From: Solen grandis | Lineage: Eukaryota; Mollusca; Bivalvia; Adapedonta; Solenidae | Length of the DNA stretch: 64,000 nt | Direction of reading: 5' to 3' | Assembly (NCBI GenBank): GCA_021229015.1 | Contig: CM037789.1 | Span: 33,678,346 to 33,742,345 of the forward strand | Part shown: positions 24,008 to 37,160 of the stretch, piece after piece | Layout of the letters: every line of letters starts with the position of its first letter | Position numbering within the stretch: position 1 is the first letter of the stretch | The notes under the pieces: generated by a model | Database searches by the model: none | Told to the model about the DNA's origin: nothing | The model's input: the letters and a program-made list of their open reading frames with translations, nothing else | Made by a program: the position numbers and the translations under genes

Positions 24008-24170
24008 ACGGCTTTCCGCAAACCTGCGGAAAACGTATAGGGTTTGTTATGTTTCTTCTTATTAGGACTTTCTGCCTAAAGCAGAAAGTCCTATTGGGTT
24101 TGTTATGTTTTTTTATTAGGACTTTCTGCCTACAGGCAGAAAGTCATATTGGGTTTGTACTGTTTTTTTA
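24008..24170 (+). repeat. 5' terminal array of three hairpins
   Basis: TTTCCGCA/TGCGGAAA (24013-24032), AGGACTTTCTGC/GCAGAAAGTCCT (about 24065-24093) and GACTTTCTGCC/GGCAGAAAGTC (about 24118-24144). Each is followed by AT(A/T)GGGTTTGT and a T-rich spacer. The first belongs to the GGCTTTCC subfamily and the other two to the GGACTTTCTGC subfamily, so the end is a mosaic of both. Confidence 0.9.
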
Positions 24171-24774
24171 TTATTCTTCTTCTTCTTCTTATTATTCTTT
24201 TTTTCTTCCTCTTATATTTGTGTTAATTTCGAGGTGTTGCCATTGACTCAGAACAATGAAAATTTTATGGCATATATTTCAAACCATGAGCTTTCGGATG
24301 CAATGAATTTTATATTCATATGACGTCATATAACGTCAGATTTGACGTCAGGTGAAAAAGTTTGTACGCGGTCTACAGCCATTATTTCTGGACCGATTTT
24401 CATCAAAATTTCACAGAATGTGTATGTTAGGCTCTAGTTGTGCATCCCGGTGTCCGTTTTTCAAAATTCGAAAAGTCCATGGTTCTATAGCGAATCCAAG
24501 ATTCGAACCAAGGTCGTAAATTTTTAAATGCTTATAAAATCTGTCCTATTTAAGATAGAAAGTTGATATTTCGTCAGTTTGTAGGTCTCTAGAAGTTTTA
24601 AACATTTTGTGAAAATAAATGTCATATGACGTCACGTGACGTCATTATATGATAATGTAATTCTAATATTAACAAGAATATTTCTATATGTTGAAATTGT
24701 CGAAGGGCAATGAAAATTTAATGCCGCATGCTTCAAACGCTGAAATTTTGATTTCTATGATTTTCAGAAGCCTA

Positions 24775-24792
24775 TGACGTCATATGACGTCA
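24775..24792. promoter_or_regulatory. Representative CRE-CATATG-CRE palindrome (type A)
   Basis: TGACGTCATATGACGTCA is an 18-bp perfect palindrome of two CRE sites whose centres are 10 bp apart, with CATATG across the middle. It recurs about once per repeat unit, for example at 25229-25246. Binding by bZIP factors is expected from the motif, but function is untested. Confidence 0.7.
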
Positions 24793-25080
24793 CACTTGAA
24801 ATATGCAACAAAAGTTTGTACGCGGTCTACAGCCATTGTTTATGAACCGATTTTCATCAAATTTTCACAGAATGTGTATATTAAGCTCTAGTTGTGCATC
24901 TCGGTGTCCGATTTTCAAAATTCGAAAAGTCCATGGTTCTATAGCGAATTCAAGATTCGAACCAAGGTCGTAAATTTTTAAATGCTTATAAAATCGGATT
25001 TATTTGAGATAAAAAAGTGATATTTGGTCAGTATATAGGTCTCTGGGAGTCTTAAACATTTTGTGAAATTAAACGTCACA

Positions 25081-25098
25081 TGACGTCACGTGACGTCA
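25081..25098. promoter_or_regulatory. Representative CRE-CACGTG-CRE palindrome (type B)
   Basis: TGACGTCACGTGACGTCA is two CREs with a canonical E-box at the centre. It alternates with type A along the array, as at 25534-25551. The A-to-B spacing is about 306 bases and B-to-next-A about 148. Confidence 0.7.
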
Positions 25099-27549
25099 TT
25101 ATATGATAATGTATTTGTAATATTAATAAGAGTATTTCTATATGTTGAAATTGTCAAAGGGCAATGAAAATTTAATGACAAATGATTCAGACGCAGTAAT
25201 TTTGATTTCAATGATTTTCATATGCCTATGACGTCATATGACGTCACATTTGAAATTGACTACGAAAGTTTGTACACGGTCCAGAGCCATTATTAATGGG
25301 CTGATTTTTATCAAATTTTCACAGAATGTGTATATTTCGTTCTTATTGTGTATACCGGTGTCCATTTTTCAAAATTCGAAAAGTCCAAGCATCTATGGCG
25401 GATCAAAGATTCGAACCAAGGACGTCAATTTTTAAATGCTTATAAAAACTGTCCTATTTGAGATAGAAAGTTGGAATTTTGTCAGTTAGTAGGTCTTTGG
25501 AGGTCTAACAATTATGTGAAAATAAACGTCATATGACGTCACGTGACGTCATTTTTTATTATTATTATTCTTTTCTTCTTCCTAACTAAACGCTTATTTT
25601 AATATGTTGCAATAGTCCTAGGACCATGAAATTTTTATGGGTTATTAGTCACGTGAGGAAATTTTTATTTCAATGATTGTCAGCAGCCTATGACGTCATA
25701 TGACGTCACAGCTAAAAATAGTGAAAAATGGTGTTTGCGCTCTACAGCCGTCATTTATAGTCGGATTTTCTTCAAATTTTCACAGATGGTACATCTTGAA
25801 AATAAGGTGTGCATATCCTGTCAGCTTACCGAAATTCCGAAAGACCGAAGTTCTGTGGCTGAAATAAGATTCGAATATAGGACCGAAAATTTCATTTTAG
25901 GATTAAAGAGCTTCAGGATAAGATAGAAAGTTGAAACTTACACAGTTTGCAGTTCTGCAGAATTGCTACAAATATTTTGATTCCTGACGTCATATGACGT
26001 CATGTGACGTCATAAGCATACTTCTTAATTTTTATTTTAGGGCAATGATTTTGACATGATGCCAGTTGTTCAGAATAATGAAAATTTCAGAGTTATGACA
26101 GTAAAGTATGCGCTTTTGAACAAAAGCATCTTCAGCACCCTATGTCGTCATATGACGTCAGAGCTAAAAATAGTGAAAAATGGTGTTCACGCTCTACAGC
26201 CGCCATTTATGGTCGGATTTTCTTCAAATTTTCACAGATGGTCCATCTTGAAACTAAGGTGTGCATATCCTGTCAACTGACCGAATTTCCGAAAGACCGA
26301 AGTTCTGTGGCTGAAATAAGATTCGAACATAGGACCGAAAATTTCATATTAGCATTAAAGAGCTTCAGGATGAGATAGAAAGTTGAAACTTACACAGTTT
26401 GCAGTTCTGCAGAATTTCTCAATATATTTTGAGTCGTGACGTCAAATGTCGTCATGTGACGTCATAAGCGTACTTCTTAATTTTCATTTTAGGGCAATGA
26501 TTTCAACATGATGCCAGTTGTTCAAAATAAAGAAAATTTTAGAGTTATGACAGTAATGTATGCGCTTTTGAACAAAAGCATCTTCAGCACCCTAATGACG
26601 TCATGTGACGTCAGAGCTAAAAATATTGAAAAATGGTGTTCGCGCTCTACAGCGGCAATTTATGGTCGGATTTTCTTCTAATTTTCACAGATGGTACACC
26701 TTGAAACTAAGGTGTACATATCCTGCCAGCTTACCGAAATTCCGAAAAACCGAAGTTCTGTGGCTGAAGTAATATTCGAACATAGGACCAAAATTTTCAT
26801 TTTAGGATTAAAGAGCTTCAGGATGAGATAGAAGGTTGAAACTTACACAGTTTGCAGTTCTGCAGCATTTCTACAAATATTTTGAATCGTGACGTCAGAG
26901 GACGTCATAAGCATACCACTTATTTTTAATTTGGGGCAATGATTTCGACATGATGCCAGTTGTTCAGAATAATGAAAATTTCAGAGTTATTGCAGTACGT
27001 ATGCGTTTTTGAGCAACAGCATTTTCAGCACCCTATGACGTCACGTGACGTCAGAGCTAAAAATAGTGAAAAATGGTGTTTGCGCTCTACAGCCGCCATT
27101 TATGATCAGATTTTCTTCAAATTTTTACAGATGGTACATCTTGAAACTAAGGTGTGAATATTTTGTCAGCTAACCTTAATTCCGAAAAACCGAAGTATTG
27201 TGGCTGAAATAAGATTCGAACATAGGACCAAAAATTTCATTTTAGGGTTAAAGAACTTCGGGATGAGATAGAAAGTTGAAACTTACACAGTTTGCAGTTC
27301 TGCATAATTTCTACATATATTTTGAGTCGTGACGTCATATGACGTCATAAGCATACTACTACTACTGCTACTTATTTTTTTCTTCGTAACTAAACGCTTA
27401 TTTTTCGCGGAATACAATGTCAATTGTTCAGCATGAACATGAAATACTATCAGAGGTGAGTCATTCCATGAAACTTTTATCTCCTGCTTTTTGCATAAAC
27501 ACAGGTTGCAGAAAGTCCTATCATTCGTTTTGACGAATGACATCTAGTT

Positions 27550-29152
27550 ATTATTATTATTATTCTTTTCTTCCTAACTAAACGCTTATTTTTCTATGTT
27601 GCAATAACCCTAGGACGATGAATTTTTTATGGCTTATTAGTCACGTGAGGAAATTTTGATTTCTATGATTTTCATATGCCTATGACGTCATATGACGTCA
27701 CATTTAAAATATGCTACAAAAGTTTGTACGCGGTCTACAGCCATTGTTTGTGAACCGATTCTCATCAAATTTTCACAGATTGTGTATATTAAGTTCTAGT
27801 TGTGCATCTCGGTGTCCGTTTTTCAAAATTCGAAAAGTCCATGGTTCTATAGCGAATCCAAGATTCGAAACAAAGTCGTAAATTTTTTAAATGCTTATAA
27901 AATCTGTCCTATTTAAGATAGAAAGTTGATATTTAGTCAGCATATAGGTCTCTAGAAGTTTTAAACATTTTGTGAAAATAAATGTCATATGACGCCAAGT
28001 GACGTCATTATATTATACTGTATTTCTAATATTAACAAGAATATTTCTATATGTTGAAATTGTCGAAGGTCAATGAATATTTAATGACACATGCTTCAAA
28101 CGCTGTAATTTTGATTTCTATGATTTTCATATGCCTATGACGTCATATGACGTCACATTTGAAATATGCTACAAAAGTTTGAATGTTATTGTTATTGAAT
28201 TTCTTATTGTGTATACCGGTGTCCGTTTTTCAAAATTCGAAAAGTCCAAGCATCTATGGCGGATCCAAGATTCGAACCAAGGACGTCAATTTTTAAATGC
28301 TCATATTTGAGATAGAAAGTTGAAATTTTGTCAGATAGTAGGTCTCTGGGTGTCTTAACAATTATGAGAAAATAAACGTCATATGACGTCACGTGATGTC
28401 ATTTTAAATATATTTATTATTATTATTCTTTCTTTCTTCCTAACTAAACGATTATTTTTCTATGTTGCAATAATCCTAGGACGATGAAATTTTTTATGGC
28501 TTATTAGTCACGTGAGGAAATTTTGATTTCTATGAATTTCATATGTCTATGACGTCATATGACGTCACAATTGACATATGCTACAAAAGTTTGTACGAAG
28601 TCTACAGCCATTATTGATGAACCGATTTTCATCAAAATTTCACAGAATGTGTATATTAATTTCTAGTTGTGCATCCCGCTGTCCGTTTTTCAAAATTCGA
28701 AAAGTCCAAGGTTCTATAGCGATTCCAAGAGTCGAACCAAGGTCGTAAATTTTCAAATGCTTATAAAAGCGGTCCTTTTTGAAAAAGAAAGTTGATATTT
28801 GGTCAGTATATAGGTCTCTGGGAGTCTTAACGATTTTATAAAAATTAACGTCATATGACGTCACATGACGTCATTATATGATAATGTATTTCTAATATTT
28901 ACTGGATTATTTCTTTATGTTGAAATGTTTGAAGGGGTATGAAAATTTAATGACACAGATTTCAGATGCTGAAATTTCGATTTTCTTCGTAACTAAACGC
29001 TTATTTTTCGCGGAATATAATGTCAATTGTTCAGCATGAACATGAAATACTACCAGAGGTGAGTCATTACATGAAACTTCTATCTCCTGCTTTTTGCATT
29101 AACACAGGTTGCAGAAAGTCCTATCATTCGTTTAGACGAATGGCATCTAGTT
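27550..29152 (+). mobile_element. Unit 2 of the composite
   Basis: Begins with (ATT)nCTTTTCTTCC and ends with GCAGAAAGTCCTATCATTCG, a hairpin and CTAGTT. About three main-type repeats are inside; one is shortened near 28180-28200. Confidence 0.6.
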
Positions 29153-31704
29153 ATTCTTTTTTTCTTCCTAACTAAACGCTTATTTTTCTATGTTGCAATA
29201 CTCCTAGGACGATGAAATTTTTATGACTTATTAGTCACGTGAGGAAATTTTGATTTCTATGATTTTCATATGCCTATGACGTCATATGACGTCACATTTG
29301 AAATATGCTACAAAAGCTTGTACGCAGTCTACAGCCATTGTTTGTGAACCGATTTTCATCAAATTTTCACAGAATGTGTATATTAAGTTCTAGTTGTGCA
29401 TGCCGGTGTCCGTTTTTCAAAATTCGAAAAGTCCATGGTTCTATAGCGAATCCAAGATTCGAACCAAGGTCGTAAATTTTTAAATGCTTATAAATTCTGT
29501 CCTATTTAAGATAGAAAATTAATATTTTATCAGTATATAGGTCTCTAGAAGTTTTAAACATTTTGTGAAAATAAATGTCATATGACGTCACGTGACGTCA
29601 TTATATGATAATGTATTTCTAATATTAACAAGAATATTTCTATATGTTGAAATTGTCGAAGGGCAATGAAAATTTAATGACACATGCTTCAAACGCTGTA
29701 ATTTTGATTTCTATGATTTTCATATCTCTATGACGTCATATGACGTCACACGTGAAATAAGCTACAAAAGTTTGTACGCGGTCCAGAGCCATTATTTATG
29801 AACCGATTTTCATCAAATTTTCACAGAATGTGTATATTAAGTTCTAGTTGTGCATCCCGGTGTCCTTTTCTCAAAATTCGAAATTGCCAAGGTTCTATAG
29901 CGAAACCAAGATTCGAACCAAGGTCGTAAATTTTCAAATGCTTATAAAATCAGTCCTTTTTGAGATAGAAAGTTGATATTTGGTCAGTATGTAGGTCTCT
30001 CGGAGTCTGAAAAATATTTTGAAAATTTGCATCATATGACGTCACGTGACGTCATTATATGAAAATATATTACTAACATTAACAAGATTATTTCTATATG
30101 TTGAAATGGTCGAAGAGCAATAAAAATTTAATGTTTCACACGATAATTTAAATTTTTTAAATCTAGTTGTGCATCCCGCTTTCCGTTTTTCAAAATTCTA
30201 AAAGACCATGGTTCTATGGAGAATCCAAGATTCGAACCGAGGTCGTTAATTTTCAAATGCTTATAAAATCGGTCCCATATGAGATAGAATATTGATATTT
30301 GAACATTGTGTAGGATTATGGATGACTGAACGATTTTGTGAAAATGAACGTCATGTGACGTCAGATGACGTCAATACATGAAAATCTATTTCTAATATTT
30401 ACAAGAAAATTTCTATATGTTAAAATGGTCCATGGAAATGGAAATTATATGACATTTTGCTTCAAATGTTGATATTTTTAATTCTACAGTTTTCATATGC
30501 CTATGACGTCATATGACGTTACACTTGCCAGATGCTACAAAACTTTGTACGCGGTCTACAGCCATTGTTTATGAACCGATTTTCATAAAAATTTCACAGA
30601 AAGTGTATATTAGGTTATAGTTGAGCATCCCGGTGTCCGTTCTTCCAAATTCAAAAATGCAAAGGTTTTATGGCGGATCCAATATTCGAACCATTGGCGT
30701 CAAATTTTAAATACGTATAAAATCGTTTCCAGATGAGTTAGAAATCTAATATTTGGAAAGTAAATAAGTCTCCAAGAGTGCTTTACATTCTCTGAAGATG
30801 AACGTCATTTGACGTCATATGACGTCATAAGGTCAAAAATTATTTCTGATATATACGCGTAAATTTAATATGTTGTTAACTTCCCAGGACCATGAATCTT
30901 ATGGTATATACTTTAGAAATGCTTTAAAATGCAATGTAATTCATATTAATTTGACGTTATATCACATCAGATTTGACGTCAGGACGAAAAGGTTTTACGC
31001 GGTGTACAGCCATTATTTTTGGACCGATTTTCAGCAAATTTCAAAGAATGTATATGTAACGCTCTAGTTGTGTATCCCGGGTCCTGTTTTACAAATTCGA
31101 AAAGACGAAAAGGCAATGGTTGTATGGCGAATCCTAGTTTCGAAACATTGACGTCAAATTTCAAAAACATATAAAATCGCTTCGAGATGATTTAGAAAGT
31201 TGATATTTGGACTGAATATTAGTCTTTAAGACTTATTTATATTCTGTGAAGATTAACGTTATTTGACGTCATAATGTCAAAAAGAATGTTAATATATCTA
31301 CGCGTTAATTTCTATATGTTGTTAATTTTCATTTCATTGATTTTCTTATGCCTATGATGTCATGTGACATCAAACTTGACGTTATCTACACACTCTTGTA
31401 CGCGGTCTACAGCCATCATTACAGGATGGAATTCGAATTGTAAGCGTTTTAAATAAATTTGATTTGTAACATAGATTATAAAAATAGTCCAAGTTAAATA
31501 AATCGATATAAAAAAATGATTTTCAGTTACTTTTGCCATTTCCTCCAAGTTAAACGGTTTATTTTGCAAAGTTCATTTAAGTTATGGCCATACAAAAGCA
31601 AGTTAAAGGATGCAATTTCATATCCTCTCACTGTTTTTGCTTTTAAGTATTTGACAAATGTAGCAGAAAGTCCTATCATTCGTATCAACGAATGAAATCT
31701 AGTT
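29153..31704 (+). mobile_element. Unit 3 of the composite
   Basis: Same plan as unit 2, with older and more diverged repeats after about 30100. It ends with a CATTCGTATCAACGAATG hairpin and AAATCTAGTT. This exact 3' end and the start of the next unit recur inverted at 51516-52060. Confidence 0.6.
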
Positions 31705-34143
31705 ATTATTATTATTATTATTCTTTTCTTCCTCAAGGATTTTCATATGTTGCAATCGTCCAAGGAGAATGAAATTTCGATGGCATATTATTCATATGCG
31801 TAATTAAAAAATTCTATAATTTTCAAATGCCTATGACGTCATTATGACGTCACACTTGGCAAATTGCTACAAAAGTTTGTACGCGGTCCAGAGCGATAAT
31901 TAATAAACCGATTTTTATCAAATTTCCACAGAATGTGTATATTACGTTCTAGTTGTGCATCTCGGTGTCCGTTTTTCAAAATTCGAAAAGCACAAGGTTC
32001 TATGGCGAATGCAAGATTCAAACCAAGGACGTCAAATTGATAAATGCTCATAAAATCGTCCCTAAATGAGACAGAAGGTTGATATTTTGTCAGTATATAG
32101 ATCTCCGAAAGATTTAAATATTTTGTGAAAATAGACACTTTGTGACGTCATATGACGTCATCAAATTTAATTTTTAAATAATTATATATGTTAATATGGT
32201 CCAAGGACAATGAAATTTTGACGTCTTATTCTCCAAGAGATGTTATTTTGATTTCTATGATTTTCATATAGCTATGACGTCAAATGACGTCACACGTGAA
32301 ATAAGCTACAAAAGTTTGTACGCGGTCCAGAGCCATTATTAATGAACCGATTTTCATCAAATTTTCACAGAATGTGTATATTAAGTTCTAGTTGTGCATC
32401 CCGGTGTCCGTTTTTCAAAATTCCAAAAGTCCAAGGTTCTATAGCGATTCCAAGATTCGAAGTAAGGTCGTAAATTTTCAAATTCTTATAAAATCGGTCT
32501 TATTTGTGATAGAAAGATGATATTAGCTCAGTATATAGGTCTCTTGGAGTCTTAAACATTTTGTGAAAATAAATGTCATATGACGTCACGTGACGTCATT
32601 ATATGATAATGAATTTCTAATTCTAACAAGATTATTTCTATATGTTGAAATTTTTGAAGGGCAATGCAAATTTAATGCTGTATGCTTACGATGCTGATAA
32701 TTCGATTTCAATGATTTTCAGAAGCCTATGACGTCATATGACGTCACATTTGAAATTGACTAAGAAAGTTTGTACACGGTCCAGAGCTATTATTAATGGG
32801 CCGATTTTTATCAAATTTTCACAGAATGTGTATATTACGTTCTTATTGTGTATACCGGTGTCCGTTTTTCAAAATTCGAAAAGTCCATGGTTCTATAGCG
32901 AATCCAAGATTCGAACTAAGGTCGTAAATTTTTAAATGCTTTTAAAATCTGTCCTATTTAAGATAGAAAGTTGATATTTAGTCAGTATATAGGTCTCTAG
33001 AAGTTTTAAACATTTTGTGAAAATAAATGTCATATGACGTCACGTGACGTCATTATATGATAATGTATTTCTAATATTAACAAGAATATTTCTATATGTT
33101 GAAATTGTCGAAGGGCAATGAAAATTTAATGACGCATGCTTCAAAAGCTGAAATTTCGATTTCAATGATTTCCAGAAGCCTTTCACATTTGAAATTGACT
33201 AAGAAAGTTTGTACACTGTCCAGAGCCATTATTAATATGCCGATTTTCATCAAATTTTCACAGAATGTGTATATTACGTTCTTATTGTGTATACCGGTGT
33301 CCGTTTTTCAAAAATCGAAAAGTCCAAGCATCTATGGCGGATCCAAGATTCGAACCAAGGTCGTCAATTTTTAAATGCTTATAAAAACTGTCCTATTTGA
33401 GATAGAACGTTGAAATTTTATCAGTTAGTAGGTCTCTGGGTGTCTTAACAATTATGTGAAAAATAAACGTCATATGACGTCACTTGACGTCATTTTATTA
33501 TTATTGTTATTCTTTTCTTCTTCCTAACTAAACGTTTATTTTAATATGTTGCAATAATCCTAGGACGATGAAATTTTTATGGGTTATTAGGCACGTGAGG
33601 AAATTTTGATTTCAATTATTGTCAGCACCATATGACGTCACATGACGTCACAGCTAAAAACAGTGAAAAATGGTGTTCGCGCTCTGCTGCTGCCATTTAT
33701 GATCAGATTTTCTTCAAATTTTTACAGATGGTACATCTTGAAACTAAGGTGTGAATATTTTGTCAGCTAACCATAATTCCGAAAAACGGAAGTATTGTGG
33801 CTGAAGTAAGATTCGAACATAGGACCAAAAATTTCATTTTAGGGTTAAAGAATTTCGGAATGAGATAGAAAGTTGAAACTTACACAGTTTGCAGTTCTGC
33901 ATAATTTCTTAATATATTTTGAATGGTGACGTCATATGACGTCATAAACATACTACTACTACTTATTTTTTTTTTCTTCGTAACTAAAGGCTTATTTTTC
34001 GCGGAATATAATGTCAGTTGTTCAGCATGAACATTAAATACTTCCAGAGGTGAGTCATTACATGAAACTTTTATCTCCTGCTTTTTGCATTAACGCAGGT
34101 TGCAGAAAGTCCTATCATTCGTTTAGACGAATGACATCTAGTT
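31705..34143 (+). mobile_element. Unit 4 of the composite
   Basis: (ATT)n start, main-type repeats to about 33610, then one unit of the second type (33630-33960), and the 3' end GACATCTAGTT at 34143. One palindrome pair near 33180 has been lost by deletion. Confidence 0.6.
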
Positions 34144-37100
34144 CTTCTTATTCTTTTTTTCTTCCAAACTGAGCGTTAATTTAAGCATGTTGCAATGGTC
34201 CCAGGGCCATGAAATTTTAATGGCATATACTTGATGCGATGAAATTTTGATTTCTATGATTTTCATATGCATATGACGTCATATGACGTCACATTTGAAA
34301 TATGCTACAAAAGTTTGTACGCGGTCTACAGCCATTGTTTGTGAACCGATTTTCATAAAATTTTCACAGATTGTGTATGTTAAGTTCTAGTTGTGCATCC
34401 CGGTGTCTGTTTGTTAAAATTCGAAAAGTCCATGGTTCTATAGCGAATCCAAGATTCGAACCAAGGTCGTAATTTTTTTAAATGCTTATAAAATCTGTCC
34501 TATTTAAGATAGAAAGTTGATATTTAGTCAGTATATAGGTCTCTAGAAGTTTTAAACATTTTGTGAAAATAAATGTCTTATGACGTCACGTGACGTCATT
34601 ATATGATATTGTATTTCTAATATTAACAAGAGTATTTCTATATGTTGAAATTGTCGAAGGGCAATGAAAATTTAATGACACATGCATCAATCGCTAAAAG
34701 TTTGATTTCTATGATTTTCATGTGCCTATGACGTCATATGACGTCACACTTGAAATATGCAACAAAAGTTTGTACGCGGTCCAGAGCCATTGGTTATGAA
34801 CCGATTTTCATCAAATTTTCACAGAATGTGAATATTAAGTTCTAGTTGTGCTTCCCCGTGTCCGTTTTTCAAAAACCGAAAAGTCCAAGGTTCTATAGCG
34901 ATTCCAAGATTCGAACCAAGGTCGTAAATTTTTTAAATTCTTATAAAATCGGTCCTATTTGAGATAGAAAAATGATATTGGGTCAGTATATAGGTCTCTG
35001 GGAGTCTTAAACATTTTGTGAAAATAAATGTCATATGACGTCACGTGACGTCATTATATGATAATGAATTTCTAATTCTAACAAGATTATTTCTATATGT
35101 TGAAATTTTCGGAGGGCAATGAAAATTTAATGCCGCATGCTTCAGATGCTGATATTTCGATTTCAAGGATTTTCAGAAGCCTATGACGTCATATGACGTC
35201 ACATTTGAAATTGACTACGAAAGTTTGTACACGGTCCAGAGCCATTATTAATGGGCCGATTTTCATCAAATTTTCAGAGAATGTGTATATTAAGTTCTAG
35301 TTGTGCATCAGGGTGTCCGTTTTTCAAAATTCGAAAAGTCCATGGTTCTATAGCGAATTCAAGATTCGAACCAAGGTCGTAAATTTTTAAATGCTTATAA
35401 AATCGGTCCTATTTAAGATAGAAAAGTGATATTTGGTCAGTATATAGGTCTCTAAGAGTCTTTAACATTTTGTGAAAAGAAACGTCATATGACGTCACGT
35501 GACGTCATTATATGATAATGTTTTTTTAATATTAACAAGAGTATTTCTATATGTTGAAATTATCGAAGGGCAATGAAAATTTAATGACAAATGATTCAGA
35601 CGCTGAAATTTCGATTTCAATGATTTTCAGAAGCCTATGACGTCATATGACGTCACATTTGAAATTGACTACAGAAGTTTGTACACGGTCCAGAGCCATT
35701 ATTAATGGGCCGATTTTCATCAAATTTTCACAGAGTGTGTATATTACGTTCTTATTGTGTATGCCGGTGTCCGTTTTTCAAAATTCGAAAAGTCCAAGCA
35801 TATATGGCGGATCCAAGATTCGAACCAATGACGTCAATATTTAAATGCTTATAAAAACTGTCCTATTTGAGATAGAAAGTTGAACTTTTGTCAGTTAGTA
35901 GGTCTCTGGGTGTCTTAACAATTATGTGAAAATAAACGTCACATGACGTCACGTGACGTCATTTGTTTATTATTATTATTCTTTTCTTCTTCCTAACTAA
36001 ACGCTTATTTTAATATGCTGCAATAGTCCTAGGACGATGAAATGTTTATGGGTTATTAGGCACGTGAGGAAATTTTGATTTCAACCCTACTGCATATATG
36101 TAGCCATATCTCAATAAATATCGATTTTTGTAAATATATGTATGAATAAAAATTATAGCTGAATAATTGACGTTTCCAAAGATATTTAGTTTATTAAAAT
36201 TGGTTTACGCAATACAAAGTTATAAGCAAAAAAACTAAATGAAATGAAGCTAATTTTGCTGATAATATGCTGTTTTCTTGAGGTTTAACAGTCAATATCT
36301 CAGAAACGACTGAAGATAAGTTTATACATTATGCGTATAAAATGTAGCATGTTTTAAGAGCTTTCTAACGGTACCAAGTTTATTGAAATTGGACTTCATA
36401 TAAGAAAGAATATATTATAAAAAAAAAAAAAAAAAAAAAAAATGCAATTGATGGGCTATATCTTGATTTTGTTGGTTTTTTTTTTTTGTCGAATGTTGAC
36501 TGTTTCCAAAATAAGCATTGAAGTTAATACATGTACAACGGCACAAGACAAAAATCCGTATTTGAAACACTATGTAGCTAGCGAGCAGTTTGCAAGCCTT
36601 GAAAAATTCACACGCAGCCCCACATTTTAGACCATCTAAAAACTGCATTGTTATGCTAACGATATTCATATTTCATCAGTTTGTAGGCTGGGATGTTACC
36701 TTTCAAAATATCACCATAGTTCGAAATTCCAGGAATTTATGGCAAAACTACGGAAGCCCAAACACGCCAAAATCGCTAAATACGATTAACTACGTTACAG
36801 GTGTCGAAAGGATATAGCACTATACAAATATTCAATACTTCTTCCTAATGAGGCTAAAATTAAACAAGGTTACAACTGAGCTGGAGTGATGAAATTCTAT
36901 GTGTGATGAAAGTTAGAAACTTACATTTGAACACTGTTTCATTTTTCTTTCATGTCATATGACATAGTATAAATGTTGTATGTAAACTACATGTGCAAGA
37001 TATGGGCGGACTTTTATTAAAATTCACAGAATGTGTTCTATTTGTGCTATTTTATATAGAAATAGAGGAGATAGAAAGTTGCAATTTGGACAGATTATCT

Positions 37101-37160
37101 ATTATGTCATCTTCTATATATACTATATAAAGCAGATGTTGCAGAAAGTCCTATTTTATT
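34144..37160 (+). mobile_element. Unit 5 of the composite, damaged 3' end
   Basis: Main-type repeats to about 36080, then a non-palindrome block (36085-36830) repeated almost perfectly, inverted, at 60115-60890. It ends GCAGAAAGTCCTATTTTATT at about 37160 without the usual hairpin. Confidence 0.55.
36085..36830 (+). repeat. Block with a near-identical inverted copy at 60115-60890
   Basis: Both copies read CTGCATATATGTAGCCATAT at the outer side and ATCACCATAGTTCGAAATTC inside. A 75-codon frame (36590-36817 and 60120-60347) differs by only two residues between copies, which reflects recent duplication of the DNA and is not evidence of a gene. The right copy has about 70 extra bases beside the poly-A/T tract. 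Confidence 0.85.

Larger units (their letters stand above)
24008..27549 (+). mobile_element. Unit 1 of the composite
   Basis: From the terminal hairpins to the first 3' end (CATTCG/CGAATG hairpin, then ACATCTAGTT). The front half carries ~454-bp repeats of the main type. From about 25680 a second repeat type takes over (AGCTAAAAATAGTGAAAAAT, GGTGTTCGCGCTCTACAGCC) with a period near 444 bases (26150, 26597, 27040). Confidence 0.6.

Noticed and set aside
25238..25435. Family of 62-92-aa ORFs starting MTSHLKL / MTSYDV
   Set aside because: They are the CRE-palindrome repeat read from ATG-like codons. Both strands give such frames, and stops fall at random in other units.
36590..36817. 75-aa ORF conserved with 60120-60347
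   Set aside because: The whole surrounding DNA is duplicated at similar identity; there is no sign of selection on protein.
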